Numbered from the stretch's first letter, positions 17,416 through 27,840 are shown. The stretch: 64,000 bases of DNA from JALYXI01 sp963716685 (GCA_963716685.1 CAVQTR010000003.1:2108001-2172000), one strand, 5' to 3'. Numbers and translations: made by a program. Notes: a model not told the origin generated them from the letters alone.

Positions 17416-18267
17416 ATGGACATTTACGACGAGCTGACCCGGCTGCGTCGGCTCGGCCAAAAATCCGCGCTGGCCACGATTGTCCAGGTGCGCGGCTCCA
17501 TTCCCAGCTTTGAAAGCGCCAAGCTGCTGGTAAGGGAGGACGGCTCGATGGTGGGGACCATCGGCGGTGGCTGCGTGGAAGCCGAAGTGTGGAACGCCGC
17601 GCGAGAGGTGATTGAAACGGAGCGGCCGCGGCACATGAGCTTCAACCTGGGGCAGGACGCGGCGTATGACAACGGTTTGATTTGCGGTGGCCAGCTGGAC
17701 GTGTTTGTCGAGCCGGTAATCCCCAGCCCGCGCGCGATGATCTTCGGGGCCGGTCATATCTCGAAGAGTTTATCGAAGGTACTGACTATGGCGGGCTTTC
17801 TGACCACCATCGTGGACGACCGCGAGGCTTTTGCGAACCGCGAGCGCTTTCCGGAAGCGGACGAAGTGGTATTCGGCGAGTACGAAGAGGTGTTCACGCG
17901 TCTTCCTGTGACTGAGGGGACCTATATCGTGATCGTGACGCGCGGGCATCGCGACGATATGCGGGTGCTGCGGTGGGCGGCTGCTACCAATGCGCGGTAC
18001 ATCTCAATGATCGGCAGCCGGCGCAAGGTGATAAATGTCATGAAGGAACTGGAGAAGGACGGGGTCTCGCGGGAATCTCTCGCACGCGTCTTCGCGCCAA
18101 TGGGTCTGGAGATCGGCGCAATCTCACCGGAAGAGATTGCCATTTCGGTGGCGGCGGAAATGATTGCGGTGCGCCGGAACCCGGACGCCGCCTGGCGTGC
18201 GCTTTCGAAAACGGTGGCGGGCCGCGCAGCCGCCGGCGAACAGCGCGTTGAAGCGCTGCGGAAGTGA
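17416..18267 (+). CDS. xdhC: XdhC/CoxI-family molybdenum-hydroxylase maturation factor
   Basis: This 283-residue protein of the family inserts sulfurated molybdenum cofactor into xanthine dehydrogenase-type enzymes. An N-terminal XdhC domain has VQVRGSIP, GTIGGGCVEAEV and CGGQLDVFVEP; a C-terminal Rossmann domain has FGAGHISKSL, VTRGHRDDMRVLRWA, MIGSRRK and EIAISVAAEM. It is followed with a GTGA overlap by a MobA-like nucleotidyltransferase, the usual partner. No structural hydroxylase subunits are in the window, so the target enzyme must be encoded elsewhere. Confidence 0.92.
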   Translation: MDIYDELTRLRRLGQKSALATIVQVRGSIPSFESAKLLVREDGSMVGTIGGGCVEAEVWNAAREVIETERPRHMSFNLGQDAAYDNGLICGGQLDVFVEPVIPSPRAMIFGAGHISKSLSKVLTMAGFLTTIVDDREAFANRERFPEADEVVFGEYEEVFTRLPVTEGTYIVIVTRGHRDDMRVLRWAAATNARYISMIGSRRKVINVMKELEKDGVSRESLARVFAPMGLEIGAISPEEIAISVAAEMIAVRRNPDAAWRALSKTVAGRAAAGEQRVEALRK

Positions 18268-18845
18268 GCCCCGCGGCACTGATTCTGGCGGCGGGAGAAT
18301 CGCGGCGCATGGGCTGCGCGAAGGCATTGCTGCGTTTCCGAGGGGAAACATTCCTGGATCATCTGGTTGGTTTGGTCGCGGTTCATTGCGACCCGGTGAT
18401 TGTCGTGCTGGGCCACGAGGCGGAAGCGGTTCGGCGGGCCATGAAGCGCGACGCGGTGATTGTAGTGAATCAGGAGTACCAGCGCGGCCAGTTCAGTTCT
18501 ATGCAGGCCGGGCTGCACGCCGTTCCCGCGGAAGCGCCGGGCGTGCTGTTCACGCTGGTGGATCATCCCGACCCTGCGCCGGCGACCATCGGCCAGCTGT
18601 TTTCCCCGGCGCTGATCAGCGTTCCAGTGGCGCAGGGCCGCAAAGGGCATCCGGTGTTCTTTCAAAGCTGTCTAATTACCGAGTTCCTGAGCCTTCCCGC
18701 CGACAGCGACGCGCGCCTGGTGTTTCGGGAGCACGCATCCGAAACGCGTTACGTGAACGTTGAGGATGCCGGCATCCTGGACGATGTGGACGACCCCGAA
18801 GCATTGCGCGCCTTCGAGCAGCGCACGTCCGCGGGAGTGCTGTGA
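18264..18845 (+). CDS. MobA/MocA-like molybdopterin nucleotidyltransferase
   Basis: This 193-residue enzyme has the nucleotide-binding signature LILAAGESRRMG, and further VNQEYQRGQFSSMQAGL, TLVDHPDPAP and GRKGHPVFF. Proteins of this type add CMP (or GMP) to molybdopterin to make the dinucleotide cofactor of xanthine or CO dehydrogenases. Its position just after xdhC favours the CTP-using MocA role. The usual Asp-Gln-Pro motif reads DHPDP, so the metal site is slightly altered. The start GTG overlaps the xdhC stop, and its own stop overlaps the AsmA-like start. Confidence 0.85.
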   Translation: MSPAALILAAGESRRMGCAKALLRFRGETFLDHLVGLVAVHCDPVIVVLGHEAEAVRRAMKRDAVIVVNQEYQRGQFSSMQAGLHAVPAEAPGVLFTLVDHPDPAPATIGQLFSPALISVPVAQGRKGHPVFFQSCLITEFLSLPADSDARLVFREHASETRYVNVEDAGILDDVDDPEALRAFEQRTSAGVL

Positions 18846-21184
18846 AGCTTTCTGCCGGCCGTATCTTCAAGATTGCTTTGTTATGTATTGGTGTCCTGCT
18901 GGCGGCCGGAATCATCGCTCCCAAGTTTCACGCCGACCGATACCGCGGACGCATTCAACGGGCGCTGGAAACGGCGCTGGGCCGCAAGGTAACCTTCGGC
19001 GAGATCCGCTTCAACCTGTTTACGGGACCCGGTTTCAGTGTCCGGGATGTGGTGATTGCGGAGGACCCGGCGCTGGGCGCCGAACCCATTGTGTATGTCG
19101 GCGAGCTGGAAGCGAACCCGCGTCTGTGGTCGCTGTTCACCGGCAATCTGGCGTTTTCGTCTTTGCGTCTGGAGGACGCATTTCTCAATCTCTCGCGCGC
19201 CGATGTGCGCGCGGGCGAATACCGGTGGAACTTTGAGACGCTGCTGCGTCCGGCGGTGGTCGCGGTGTTCCCGAACATCAGCCTGCGCGGGGCTCACATC
19301 AGTTTCAAAGTGGGCAACACCAAATCGATGGTCTATCTGCTCGATTCGAATCTCGATGTCAATCCGCCATCTTCGGCCGGGAAGCCGTGGCGGTTTCAGT
19401 TCCAGGGCAAACCGGCGCGCTCAGACCGCCCGGCGCGCGGCTCAGGCAGTTTGCGGGCGCGAGGCAACTGGCGTCCCGGACAGATTGATTTGGATTTGCA
19501 ACTGGAAAGCAGCGAGCTGGGCGATATGGTGGCGCTGGTGCGCGGTGAAGATATCGGGCTGCATGGTCTGATTTCGGGCCGCGCCAGTTTGAAGGGCCCG
19601 ACGACGAACGTGGCCGTCGGGGGCAGGCTGCGCGTGCAGGATCTGCACGGCTGGGATCAGAGCGTCCCCAAGGGCGAGAGCTGGCCACTTGACCTGAGTG
19701 GAAAGTGGAATCTTCCGGCGCAGCAGCTGGAACTGGACGCGCGTGTGGCAGGGCGGGGAAGCGCGCCGATTCTTAAGGTGCACTATCTGGTGGAGCAGTA
19801 CGCCGCACAGCCGCGCTGGGGCATTTCGGTGGAACTCAACCATTTCAGCGTGGAACCGCTGGTGCCGCTGGCGCGCCATCTCGGTGCTCCGTTGCCGGAG
19901 GGTTTGCAATTCACCGGTCTGGCGGATGGAGTAATCGGCTATTCCAAAGAGCACCACTTTAATGGCCAAGCGAGCCTGCACGAATCGGCGCTGTCCCTTC
20001 CGGGTTCCCCGGCGCTGCGCATTCCCGAGGCGCAGGTAATGGTGGACAGCGGGAGCGCCCGCCTGCTTCCTGCGCGTGTAGTTTCCGATGACGGTTCGGC
20101 GGAGGCAAGCGAAGCGCAGGTGGAAGCGGAGTTCGAAATGCCTTCGCAGCGCTCAACGGTAAAGATTGTATCGAGCGGCATGAAGGTGGCGGCGCTGGGC
20201 CGACATACGTCGCTCGCGGCGGTGCCGCTGCTCTCACAGATTGCGAAGGGGCAGTGGAGCGGGGAGCTGGAGTTTTCAGCTCAGCCGGGCGCGGCCCCGT
20301 TGTGGTCGGGCAAGGTGCTCTTGAAAGCGGCGGAAGCTGCCCTCCCCGGTTTCGCGCAACCGGTGCTGCTGGATTCCGCCGAGGCGCACCTCGACACCGA
20401 GGGCGTGTTCCTGCAGCGCATGCGGGGCCATGTGGGCACCGTTGCCTTCCAGGGAGATTACAGTTACGAAAACGAGCAGGCGCGGCCGCACCGGTTCGAC
20501 CTGACGATCGATGCTGCGAACGGCGGAGAACTGCAAGCTCTGCTGCTGCCAACGCTGCAGCGCGGATCCGGCCTGCTGGGAATGGCAATGCGTTTCGGCC
20601 GGCGCGCGCCGGTGCCGGAGTGGCTGGCGGGCTGGCACGCGGAAGGCACGGTGCGGATGGCAAAGCTGTCCCTTGATGCGCTGAATCTGGAAAACGTGAG
20701 TACGCGCGTGGTATGGGATACCACGCGGGTGACGATGTCCAGCGTCACAGCCAGATTGGAGGGAGGCAGCGTACGCGGACGGGTGGCGATCGATCTGCGC
20801 AGCGGCGCTCCGGCCTATGAGGTTCACTCGCGGCTTTCCGGGGTGGAATGGAAAGGCGGCACGCTGGAGGCGGAGACGGTCCTCACCACGCACGGCACCG
20901 GGGCGGCGCTAGCGGCTAACCTGCGTTCGCGCGGAACGTTCGCGGGCCGCGCGGTCCTGGACGATGTGGACGCAATTACAGGCCGGTACGATTTCGAATG
21001 GAAGGGCATTGCGCCTCATCTGACCCTGAGCGATCTTCGACTACTCTCGGCGAATGCGTCCTACACTGGCGCGGGCATGCTGCAGGATGATGGGACGCTG
21101 GTGCTGCAGCTAACCAGCGGCGGCAAACAGATGCGGGTGGCCGGCACGCTGGCGAGCCCGGGTCCGTTGCGCTGGTCGCCTTAG
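18842..21184 (+). CDS. AsmA-like envelope protein
   Basis: This 780-residue protein has one N-terminal membrane anchor (IALLCIGVLLAAGIIAP) followed by a long beta-rich periplasmic part. The typical AsmA opening is visible (LETALGRKVTFGEIRFNLFTGPGFSVRDVVIAED), shown here in parts: LGRKVTFGEIRFNLF and GFSVRDVVIAED. The C-terminal third resembles the AsmA/TamB repeating beta-taco fold (GGSVRGRVAIDLRSG). These proteins are thought to bridge inner and outer membrane and move phospholipids. GTGA coupling to the molybdenum-cofactor genes has no obvious functional logic. Confidence 0.8.
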   Translation: MKLSAGRIFKIALLCIGVLLAAGIIAPKFHADRYRGRIQRALETALGRKVTFGEIRFNLFTGPGFSVRDVVIAEDPALGAEPIVYVGELEANPRLWSLFTGNLAFSSLRLEDAFLNLSRADVRAGEYRWNFETLLRPAVVAVFPNISLRGAHISFKVGNTKSMVYLLDSNLDVNPPSSAGKPWRFQFQGKPARSDRPARGSGSLRARGNWRPGQIDLDLQLESSELGDMVALVRGEDIGLHGLISGRASLKGPTTNVAVGGRLRVQDLHGWDQSVPKGESWPLDLSGKWNLPAQQLELDARVAGRGSAPILKVHYLVEQYAAQPRWGISVELNHFSVEPLVPLARHLGAPLPEGLQFTGLADGVIGYSKEHHFNGQASLHESALSLPGSPALRIPEAQVMVDSGSARLLPARVVSDDGSAEASEAQVEAEFEMPSQRSTVKIVSSGMKVAALGRHTSLAAVPLLSQIAKGQWSGELEFSAQPGAAPLWSGKVLLKAAEAALPGFAQPVLLDSAEAHLDTEGVFLQRMRGHVGTVAFQGDYSYENEQARPHRFDLTIDAANGGELQALLLPTLQRGSGLLGMAMRFGRRAPVPEWLAGWHAEGTVRMAKLSLDALNLENVSTRVVWDTTRVTMSSVTARLEGGSVRGRVAIDLRSGAPAYEVHSRLSGVEWKGGTLEAETVLTTHGTGAALAANLRSRGTFAGRAVLDDVDAITGRYDFEWKGIAPHLTLSDLRLLSANASYTGAGMLQDDGTLVLQLTSGGKQMRVAGTLASPGPLRWSP

Positions 21185-21549
21185 GAGAGATCGGGCGGCC
21201 GCAAGAGCAGCGCGCTTCGGCCGGCTCGCAGGGCCGGGTCCTCGTCACTCTCATCGAGCGGCTCGTGCGCGTGGTAGTAGTAAGTCACCAGGCCGCCGGT
21301 AAACAGAATCAGTCCGATCACCAGCAGCCACAGGGCGGCGGCTCGCGAGGCCAGGCCACCGGGCCGCGCGGAAACCGCCGTCAACTTCACCACCGCGGCC
21401 GCCATCCCAAGCGACAGGCCGAATTTCCACCACCACGCCATGAAATCCAGATGGCTCTGGCCGCCCACTTCGCTCCAGAATTCCAGAGTCGCCATTACAG
21501 CCATCAGGAACTCGATTCCGTAAGCCGCCCGAACCAGTCGTATACCCAT
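21181..21549 (-). CDS. Small integral membrane protein, unknown
   Basis: This 122-residue protein has about three hydrophobic segments (GIEFLMAVMATLEFW, GLSLGMAAAVVKL, AALWLLVIGLILFTGGLV) and an acidic soluble tail (HEPLDESDEDPALR). I do not recognise a family. It is convergent with the AsmA-like gene and shares the four bases TTAG, so both stop codons overlap. Confidence 0.65.
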   Translation of the reverse strand: MGIRLVRAAYGIEFLMAVMATLEFWSEVGGQSHLDFMAWWWKFGLSLGMAAAVVKLTAVSARPGGLASRAAALWLLVIGLILFTGGLVTYYYHAHEPLDESDEDPALRAGRSALLLRPPDLS

Positions 21550-21635
21550 CCGCGTTCCGATTTGATCTTACGTTATCCTTAAATTTCAGGCGAAGCGAGG
21601 AACAAGCCGCCTGTCCCTTTCGTTATTAACAGAAT

Positions 21636-22910
<1,275 letters not shown>

Positions 22911-22913
22911 GCC

Positions 22914-24165
22914 ATGAACGTCAGCCCCGTCCAGAATATCGAAATGGCCCTCACGGCGGTGTGGACCAACCGGTTCCGCTCGCTGCTTACCATTCTCGGG
23001 ATCGTGATCGGCATCACCACGGTGGTGACCGTAGCCTCGCTGCTCACCGGGTTGCGTCAGGGCGTGGTGACGTTCTTCGACGAACTCGGCCCCGACAATA
23101 TTTTCGTCACAAAGGTGAGCGGCCCGCCGCAGGGCAGCGGCTCCGAAAAGGAACGCAAGCGCCGCCCGATTCTTCCTGAGTATGCCGACATTCTGCAGCG
23201 TCAGGCGTCCTCGGTACTCGAAACAGGGCTCTCTCTCTTCATCCCGGCCGTGGCAAACGGCGCGCCGGTCACCGCCAAAGTGCCGGGGTTCGAAACCGAT
23301 TCGCTGAGTATCGTGGGTTCCACTGCCAATATGATCGATCTCGCGCCGCGCGATTTCGACGAGGGCCGCTTCTACACGCAGGAAGAGGAAGCCCGCGGAG
23401 CGCACGTGGTGGTAGTGGGCCATGATCTGGCGGCGACCCTGTTTCCCGAACGGTCACGCTCTTGGCCGCACCTTCATGCTCAACGGCGCGGAATACACGA
23501 TCGTTGGCGTGAATGCAAAAGCCAAGGGCGGCTTCTTCGGCCAGAACGATGCGGACACACAGATTACCATGCCGCTGAAGACCGCGGAAAACCGCTATCC
23601 GCAGGTGGACCGCTTCATGATCGTCTGCAAGGCACGTCCGGGTCTGCGGAAGGAAGCGTATTCCGAAGTGGAAGGCCTGATGCGCCGCATTCGCCACCTG
23701 AAGGGCAACGCGCCTAATGATTTCACTCTCGCCACACCCGACCAGATTATCCAGCAGTTCGACAGCATCACCGGCCTGATTGGCCTGGTGGCGATCGCCA
23801 TCTCCGCCCTTGGACTGCTGGTCGGCGGAATCGGAGTGATGAACATCATGCTGGTGAGCGTTACCGAGCGCACGCGCGAGATCGGCGTTCGTAAAGCCAT
23901 CGGCGCGCGCCGGCGCGACATCGTCGGGCAGTTTCTGATGGAAGCGATGACCCTCACCGGAATTGGTGGAGTGCTCGGGATCGTGATCGCCGTGTTGGTG
24001 ACGCTGCTGGTCAGTGCGCTGGTTCCTTCGCTGCCCTCGGTGGTGCCCAGCTGGGCGGTAATCGCCGGGTTCAGCGTTTCGGTGGCAATCGGGTTGTTCT
24101 TCGGCACCTGGCCGGCTCTGAAAGCTTCTCGCCTTGACCCGGTGGAAGCGCTGCGCTACGAATAG
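22914..24165 (+). CDS. MacB/FtsX-type ABC transporter permease, second copy (one frame break)
   Basis: This paralogue of the preceding gene has a first helix with SLLTILGIVIGITTVVTVAS, a periplasmic core, and the C-terminal coupling block VTERTREIGVRKAIGAR. One extra C in CCC at 23445-23447 breaks the frame after AATLFP; reading CC restores PNGHALGRTFMLNGAEY and gives 416 residues. The pair probably forms a heterodimeric permease with an ATPase encoded elsewhere. A ferredoxin gene follows after three bases. Confidence 0.88.
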
Positions 24166-24168
24166 AGC

Positions 24169-24384
24169 ATGCCCAAAGTGACTGTCGCGGTGGATACCAA
24201 GCTGTGTATCGGGGCCGCTGTCTGCGTCGGCACAGCGCCACGCTGGTTCCAGCTGGACGAAGACAACATCGCGTCTTTCAGCGTTCCGCAACCGGCCGAA
24301 GTGGATGAGGCAACGCTGCTGCTGTTGCTGGAAGCCGCTGAAGGCTGCCCCACCGGAGCGATTCAGGTCTCGACGGAGGCGTAG
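24169..24384 (+). CDS. Small ferredoxin, [3Fe-4S] type
   Basis: This 71-residue electron carrier has cysteines in the pattern C-x5-C (LCIGAAVCVGTAP) and a single C-terminal CPTGAI. Three cysteines with a non-Cys residue at the fourth position is the arrangement of [3Fe-4S] ferredoxins that reduce cytochromes P450 or similar oxygenases. The start is ATG 24169, three bases after the permease stop, so it is likely co-transcribed. No P450 or ferredoxin reductase is nearby. Confidence 0.88.
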   Translation: MPKVTVAVDTKLCIGAAVCVGTAPRWFQLDEDNIASFSVPQPAEVDEATLLLLLEAAEGCPTGAIQVSTEA

Positions 24385-24399
24385 GCCGCCTAAGCGGCC
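24384..24399. terminator. GC hairpin between convergent ferredoxin and nfrB-like genes
   Basis: GGCCGC-CTAA-GCGGCC is a perfect six-base-pair hairpin that carries the last base of the ferredoxin stop and the stop of the convergent glycosyltransferase. It could slow polymerase from both sides, although there is no T-tract. Confidence 0.45.
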
Positions 24400-26168
24400 A
24401 CGGGCGGCAGATATTTTTCCGCCATTTCGCGGAAATCCGAAGGCGTAATCAGCCGGAAGCGGATCTCAAGCGATGAAAACCGCTTCAGATCCTCATGCAT
24501 CTCGTCCGAAGGTGCTTCCGACCCTGCCAGATGCAGATGCCCCGCTTCCACCCGGAACGGCAGAACCTGCCACTTGCGGGCGATCGCCGCGGGCAAAGAA
24601 CGGGTCGCGCCCGTGTTGACGGTCTCCGGCTTGCCCAGCGGCAGATTCAGTTCGCGGCTGATCACGGCATAGAGTTCCTGTTCACCGATGAGCCGGAGAT
24701 GCAAAAGATGCGCGGCCAGCGAATGGCTTGGGGTTCGTGAAGCGAGCGCCACCTTCATCGCCGCGGCGGTCAGATGGCCGGAGCTCACCAGAATCTCTTC
24801 CAGCGGACGCCGCTGCTCCAGCAGAGCGGAGCGATTGGGATAGGCGTGCTCGGTTTTGAGCCAAACCTGCTTACGGCCGCGCAGCTTAGCCGTACTGTAG
24901 CGCCAAATGGCGTTGCCCGCGGCGAGGAAATTGATGAGGCTTCCCCAGAGAACCCGCAAAGGCGCGTATAGGGCGAAGCGCAGGCCGTAGATGCGCGCGG
25001 AGCAGCTGATCCGGATCATCATGTGCATGCATTCGAGGCATAGCAGCGCGGCAATCAACGCGCCGGGCACGCGCCCGCGCATCTGGTGCGCCAGTCCCCA
25101 TTCCGTATGCGCGGCCCAGCTGGCGAAGCGCGTCACGAGCCCGTAAAGAAACAGCAGATTCAACAGCGGAGACAGAAGGCTGTTGACGATGTTCTTGCGG
25201 TCGCGCCAGAGCCAGTAAGCCTGCGACGCGGTGGACCGCAGCGTCTGGTGCTCCCACGATTGCAGCGCAATCCCCATGTTCCAGCGTGTTCGCTGCTTCA
25301 CCGCCGCCCAGAAATTCCGAGGGAAGTATTCGCGGGTGGCGACGAACGTTCCGGCGCGCTGCTGGATGGGCACAAAAAACTGCGGGCATCCCAGCCGATG
25401 CACCCGCGACCCGTTTTCGTAATCTTCCGTCAGACAGCCGGGCTCAAAGATGCGGTTCGCATGGGCGGCGGCGAGCTTCTCGATGGCGGCGCGGCTAAAC
25501 CCGGTGCCCACGCCGTTCGAAGGCACAAAGCCGCCCAGCATATTCCGTACGGGCATATCGCGGAACTGGAACTGCGCGAATTCATCGCAGTACACGCCGT
25601 GGGTGGGCTCGCGCGCTGGGGTGGGAAGCGCCAGAACCGGGATCTGCACCATATCGTTCCACTGGGCGTAGTAGTTGATCCAGCGCAGCGCCTCCGGGTG
25701 GATCACGTCTTCGGCGTCATGCGTGAGGATCATCTCGAAACGCGCGCCGTGCTGCTCCTCATAGAGCAGCATGCGCTGATAGATCCAGTTCAGACAGTCG
25801 GCTTTCGACGTAGGACCTGGATGCGGACAATGCGCGATGTGCACGTTCGGAAAGCGCTGTTCCAGTTCGGAGATGGCGGCCACGGTGGCCGTGTCGTTCG
25901 GGTAGGCGCCGATGAAGAAATCGTAGCTGCCGTAATTCTGCGCGGCAATGTTGTGCTGCACCATGCTGCGGATCACACGGTGCTCCTTCCACAGCGGTAC
26001 GAAAATGGCCATGCGGCGCTCTCTGACGCGCTTCAGAATGCCCGTGCGCGGCGTTCGCCGGCGGCGGCGAAACAACCATCCGTAAAACCAGGCGCAGTCA
26101 ATGAACAGATCGTCAACGCCGTTAATCGTCGCCCAAACGGTGAACATCACCAGCAGCACGGCGGCCAA
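24390..26168 (-). CDS. NfrB-like membrane glycosyltransferase with a C-terminal MshEN-type domain
   Basis: This 592-residue family-2 glycosyltransferase is membrane anchored. One N-terminal helix is followed by the GT domain with FVPLWKEHRVI, THDAEDVIHPEALRW (acidic metal motif), CLTEDYENG and QRTRW (the QxxRW of processive enzymes), then several helices. Residues from about 450 on look like the N-terminal domain of GspE/MshE: RRPLEEILVSSGHL, then AAHLLHLRLIGEQELY. In E. coli NfrB the same architecture secretes a polysaccharide and is controlled by cyclic-di-GMP through that domain. The start is TTG 26168 or an in-frame CTG at 26177 with a better ribosome-binding site (GGGAG). No NfrA-like gene is seen. 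Confidence 0.88.
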   Translation of the reverse strand: MAAVLLVMFTVWATINGVDDLFIDCAWFYGWLFRRRRRTPRTGILKRVRERRMAIFVPLWKEHRVIRSMVQHNIAAQNYGSYDFFIGAYPNDTATVAAISELEQRFPNVHIAHCPHPGPTSKADCLNWIYQRMLLYEEQHGARFEMILTHDAEDVIHPEALRWINYYAQWNDMVQIPVLALPTPAREPTHGVYCDEFAQFQFRDMPVRNMLGGFVPSNGVGTGFSRAAIEKLAAAHANRIFEPGCLTEDYENGSRVHRLGCPQFFVPIQQRAGTFVATREYFPRNFWAAVKQRTRWNMGIALQSWEHQTLRSTASQAYWLWRDRKNIVNSLLSPLLNLLFLYGLVTRFASWAAHTEWGLAHQMRGRVPGALIAALLCLECMHMMIRISCSARIYGLRFALYAPLRVLWGSLINFLAAGNAIWRYSTAKLRGRKQVWLKTEHAYPNRSALLEQRRPLEEILVSSGHLTAAAMKVALASRTPSHSLAAHLLHLRLIGEQELYAVISRELNLPLGKPETVNTGATRSLPAAIARKWQVLPFRVEAGHLHLAGSEAPSDEMHEDLKRFSSLEIRFRLITPSDFREMAEKYLPPVAA

Positions 26169-26213
26169 TCGGTCCAGAAAAGTTCTCCCTCGGAACCGAT
26201 AGTGCGCGTGCTT

Positions 26214-26229
26214 CTGAGAATTCTCTCAG
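26214..26229. repeat. Inverted repeat at the end of the 26.2 kb secreted-protein gene
   Basis: CTGAGA-ATTC-TCTCAG forms a six-base-pair hairpin that spans the stop codon of the small secreted protein and contains the perfect palindrome GAGAATTCTC. It lies about 45 bases before the start of the NfrB-like gene. It may reduce read-through or act as an operator; no T-tract follows. Confidence 0.4.
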
Positions 26230-26603
26230 TACACGGAACCGGGAGCGCGGCGCGGCGCATCGAGCGCCACCCTGCCTTCCACACCGAGTTTCAGCACTTC
26301 GCGATCCCGCGCGAGTACTTTCCGGTCCTCCGCGCGGAAAACACCGGCTTCTTCCATGCGCGAGATGTCCTTCAGCGCCTGCTTCACTTCGGTTTTGTCG
26401 AAAGCTTTCTTTACACGCTGCTTTGCCGCGGCCTTCACCAGCGCGAGCGTGCCACGGTTCAGAACGGAGCGCTGCTCCGGGGTAAGCCGCGCATGCACCG
26501 CCGCCGTGTTCAGGTCATCCTGCATCACTTCGAAGAGATTGCGATTATCCACATACTGGCCGGCTAGCAGCGTCGGCAGCAGGATGGCGAGGCCGCGGCG
26601 CAT
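26226..26603 (-). CDS. Small secreted helical protein, unknown
   Basis: This 125-residue protein opens with a short hydrophobic leader (RRGLAILLPTLLAG) and is then highly charged and helical (LTPEQRSVLNRGTLALVKAA, RVKKAFDKTEVKQALKDI). I do not recognise a family. It sits between the cupin gene (adjacent, same strand) and the NfrB-like gene and is probably in the same minus-strand unit. The start is the ATG immediately following the cupin stop. Confidence 0.65.
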   Translation of the reverse strand: MRRGLAILLPTLLAGQYVDNRNLFEVMQDDLNTAAVHARLTPEQRSVLNRGTLALVKAAAKQRVKKAFDKTEVKQALKDISRMEEAGVFRAEDRKVLARDREVLKLGVEGRVALDAPRRAPGSVY

Positions 26604-26957
26604 CTACCGAAGCCACTTATAGAAGTAGAAGACCATCGGCACGCTGCCGGTATTCTCGATGCCATGCCAGTGGTTGCCTGCGCAATACATCATGGAACCC
26701 GGGCCCACCTGGGTCACCTGTTCGCTGACCATGATGGTTCCCGTTCCTTCTGTAACCAGCATGAATTCCTCTTCCGGATGCTGATGCGGCGGGTGCGGAC
26801 TCATGCCCGGGTTCAGGCGCAGACTGCCGGCCACCATCAGGCTGAGCAGGTCCGTGGGACCTTCGAAATACATCCGCACATCGCCGAAGGGTTCGTGTGT
26901 CAGGGTCGCCTGCTCTTCCAGGAGCACCACGTCCGGCAGCTGCGGTAAGTTCGCCAT
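26604..26957 (-). CDS. Cupin-domain protein
   Basis: This 117-residue single-domain cupin has the two conserved motifs visible: HPPHQHPEEEFMLVTEG (motif 1 with His-His-Glu metal ligands) and GSMMYCAGNHWHGIENTG (motif 2 with His). Small cupins bind metal and act as dioxygenases, isomerases or sensors; the substrate is unknown. It is directly adjacent to the cation-efflux gene upstream and the small secreted protein downstream, on the same strand. Confidence 0.88.
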   Translation of the reverse strand: MANLPQLPDVVLLEEQATLTHEPFGDVRMYFEGPTDLLSLMVAGSLRLNPGMSPHPPHQHPEEEFMLVTEGTGTIMVSEQVTQVGPGSMMYCAGNHWHGIENTGSVPMVFYFYKWLR

Positions 26958-27840
26958 TCACCTCATCATACGCCCCACCGGAGCGGGTTCCACATGCACC
27001 AGCACATCGGCGACCCACTTGAGTCTCTTCGCGAATGGAATCGCGTGCGCGGCTGGCGATATCGTGTCCTTCAAGCACGGTGATTTGCGGATCCACTTCC
27101 AGGTGCAGATCCACGTGGTATTGCAATCCGGTCTTGCGCGCAAAGCATTTCTCCACGCCCATGACACCGCGCACCGAAAGCGCGACGTCACGAATCTGGT
27201 CCAGCAAACCCTCATCCGGCATGGTGTCCATCAGCTGCAGTCCGGTATCGCGCATCACGCGCGCTCCGGTGAACATCACGATCAGACCGACCGCGAAGGC
27301 GCCATAGTGATCGGCGTTCGGAAAGCGCTCCGGATCGGAAAGCGTGAGTCCAAGGGCAATCAGCGCCGCCACGCCGGAAATCATATCGATCGCGTCGTTG
27401 TAGGCATCCGCCACCAGCGAGGCACTGCCGATCGCCTTCCCCTGCCGGTACTTCAGGCGCATCAGCCAGATCTTCACGGCGATGGAGAGAACGAGAGGCC
27501 AGACCGCGTACGCGGCGGGAATACGGGTCTGGTCGCCGGCGCCTAACAACGCGTGAACGGCGATCGCGACGCCGCCCAGAAACAGCATAATCCCGAGCGT
27601 CAGGCCACTTAGAATTTCCGCCCGGCCGTGGCCATAGGGGTGGTTGGAATCCGCCGGCATGGCCGCCAGCGTCAGCCCCAGGAACACCATTCCGGACGAG
27701 ACGACATCACCCGCGGATTCGAACCCATCCGCCAGTACAGAATTGGACCCGGACGTCAGACCGACAATGATTTTGAGCGCGGCCAGGGAGCCGCTCACCG
27801 CCATCCCGGTGATCGCTATGCGCTGTCCGGTTCGCACCAC
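26958..27840 (-). CDS. Cation diffusion facilitator family transporter (one frame break)
   Basis: This proton-coupled divalent cation exporter of 293 residues has six hydrophobic helices, the characteristic SNSVLADGFESAGD on helix 2, DSNHPYGHGRAE, a further ADAYNDAIDMISG on helix 5, and a C-terminal cytoplasmic ferredoxin-like domain (YHVDLHLEVDP). One extra base near 27021-27032 breaks the frame near its end; correction restores RLKWVADVLVHVEP and a stop next to the cupin start. The start is GTG at 27840. Without correction the frame would run into the cupin gene and mimic a fusion. Confidence 0.88.

Noticed and set aside
25086..26567. Long plus-strand open frame (493 residues) opposite the nfrB-like gene
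   Set aside because: It is antisense to a clear glycosyltransferase, spans several genes and has the His/Arg-rich composition of a GC-rich shadow frame.
26617..27840. Apparent cation transporter-cupin fusion of 407 residues
   Set aside because: The C-terminal third is the cupin region read out of frame; one extra base near 27025 accounts for it.
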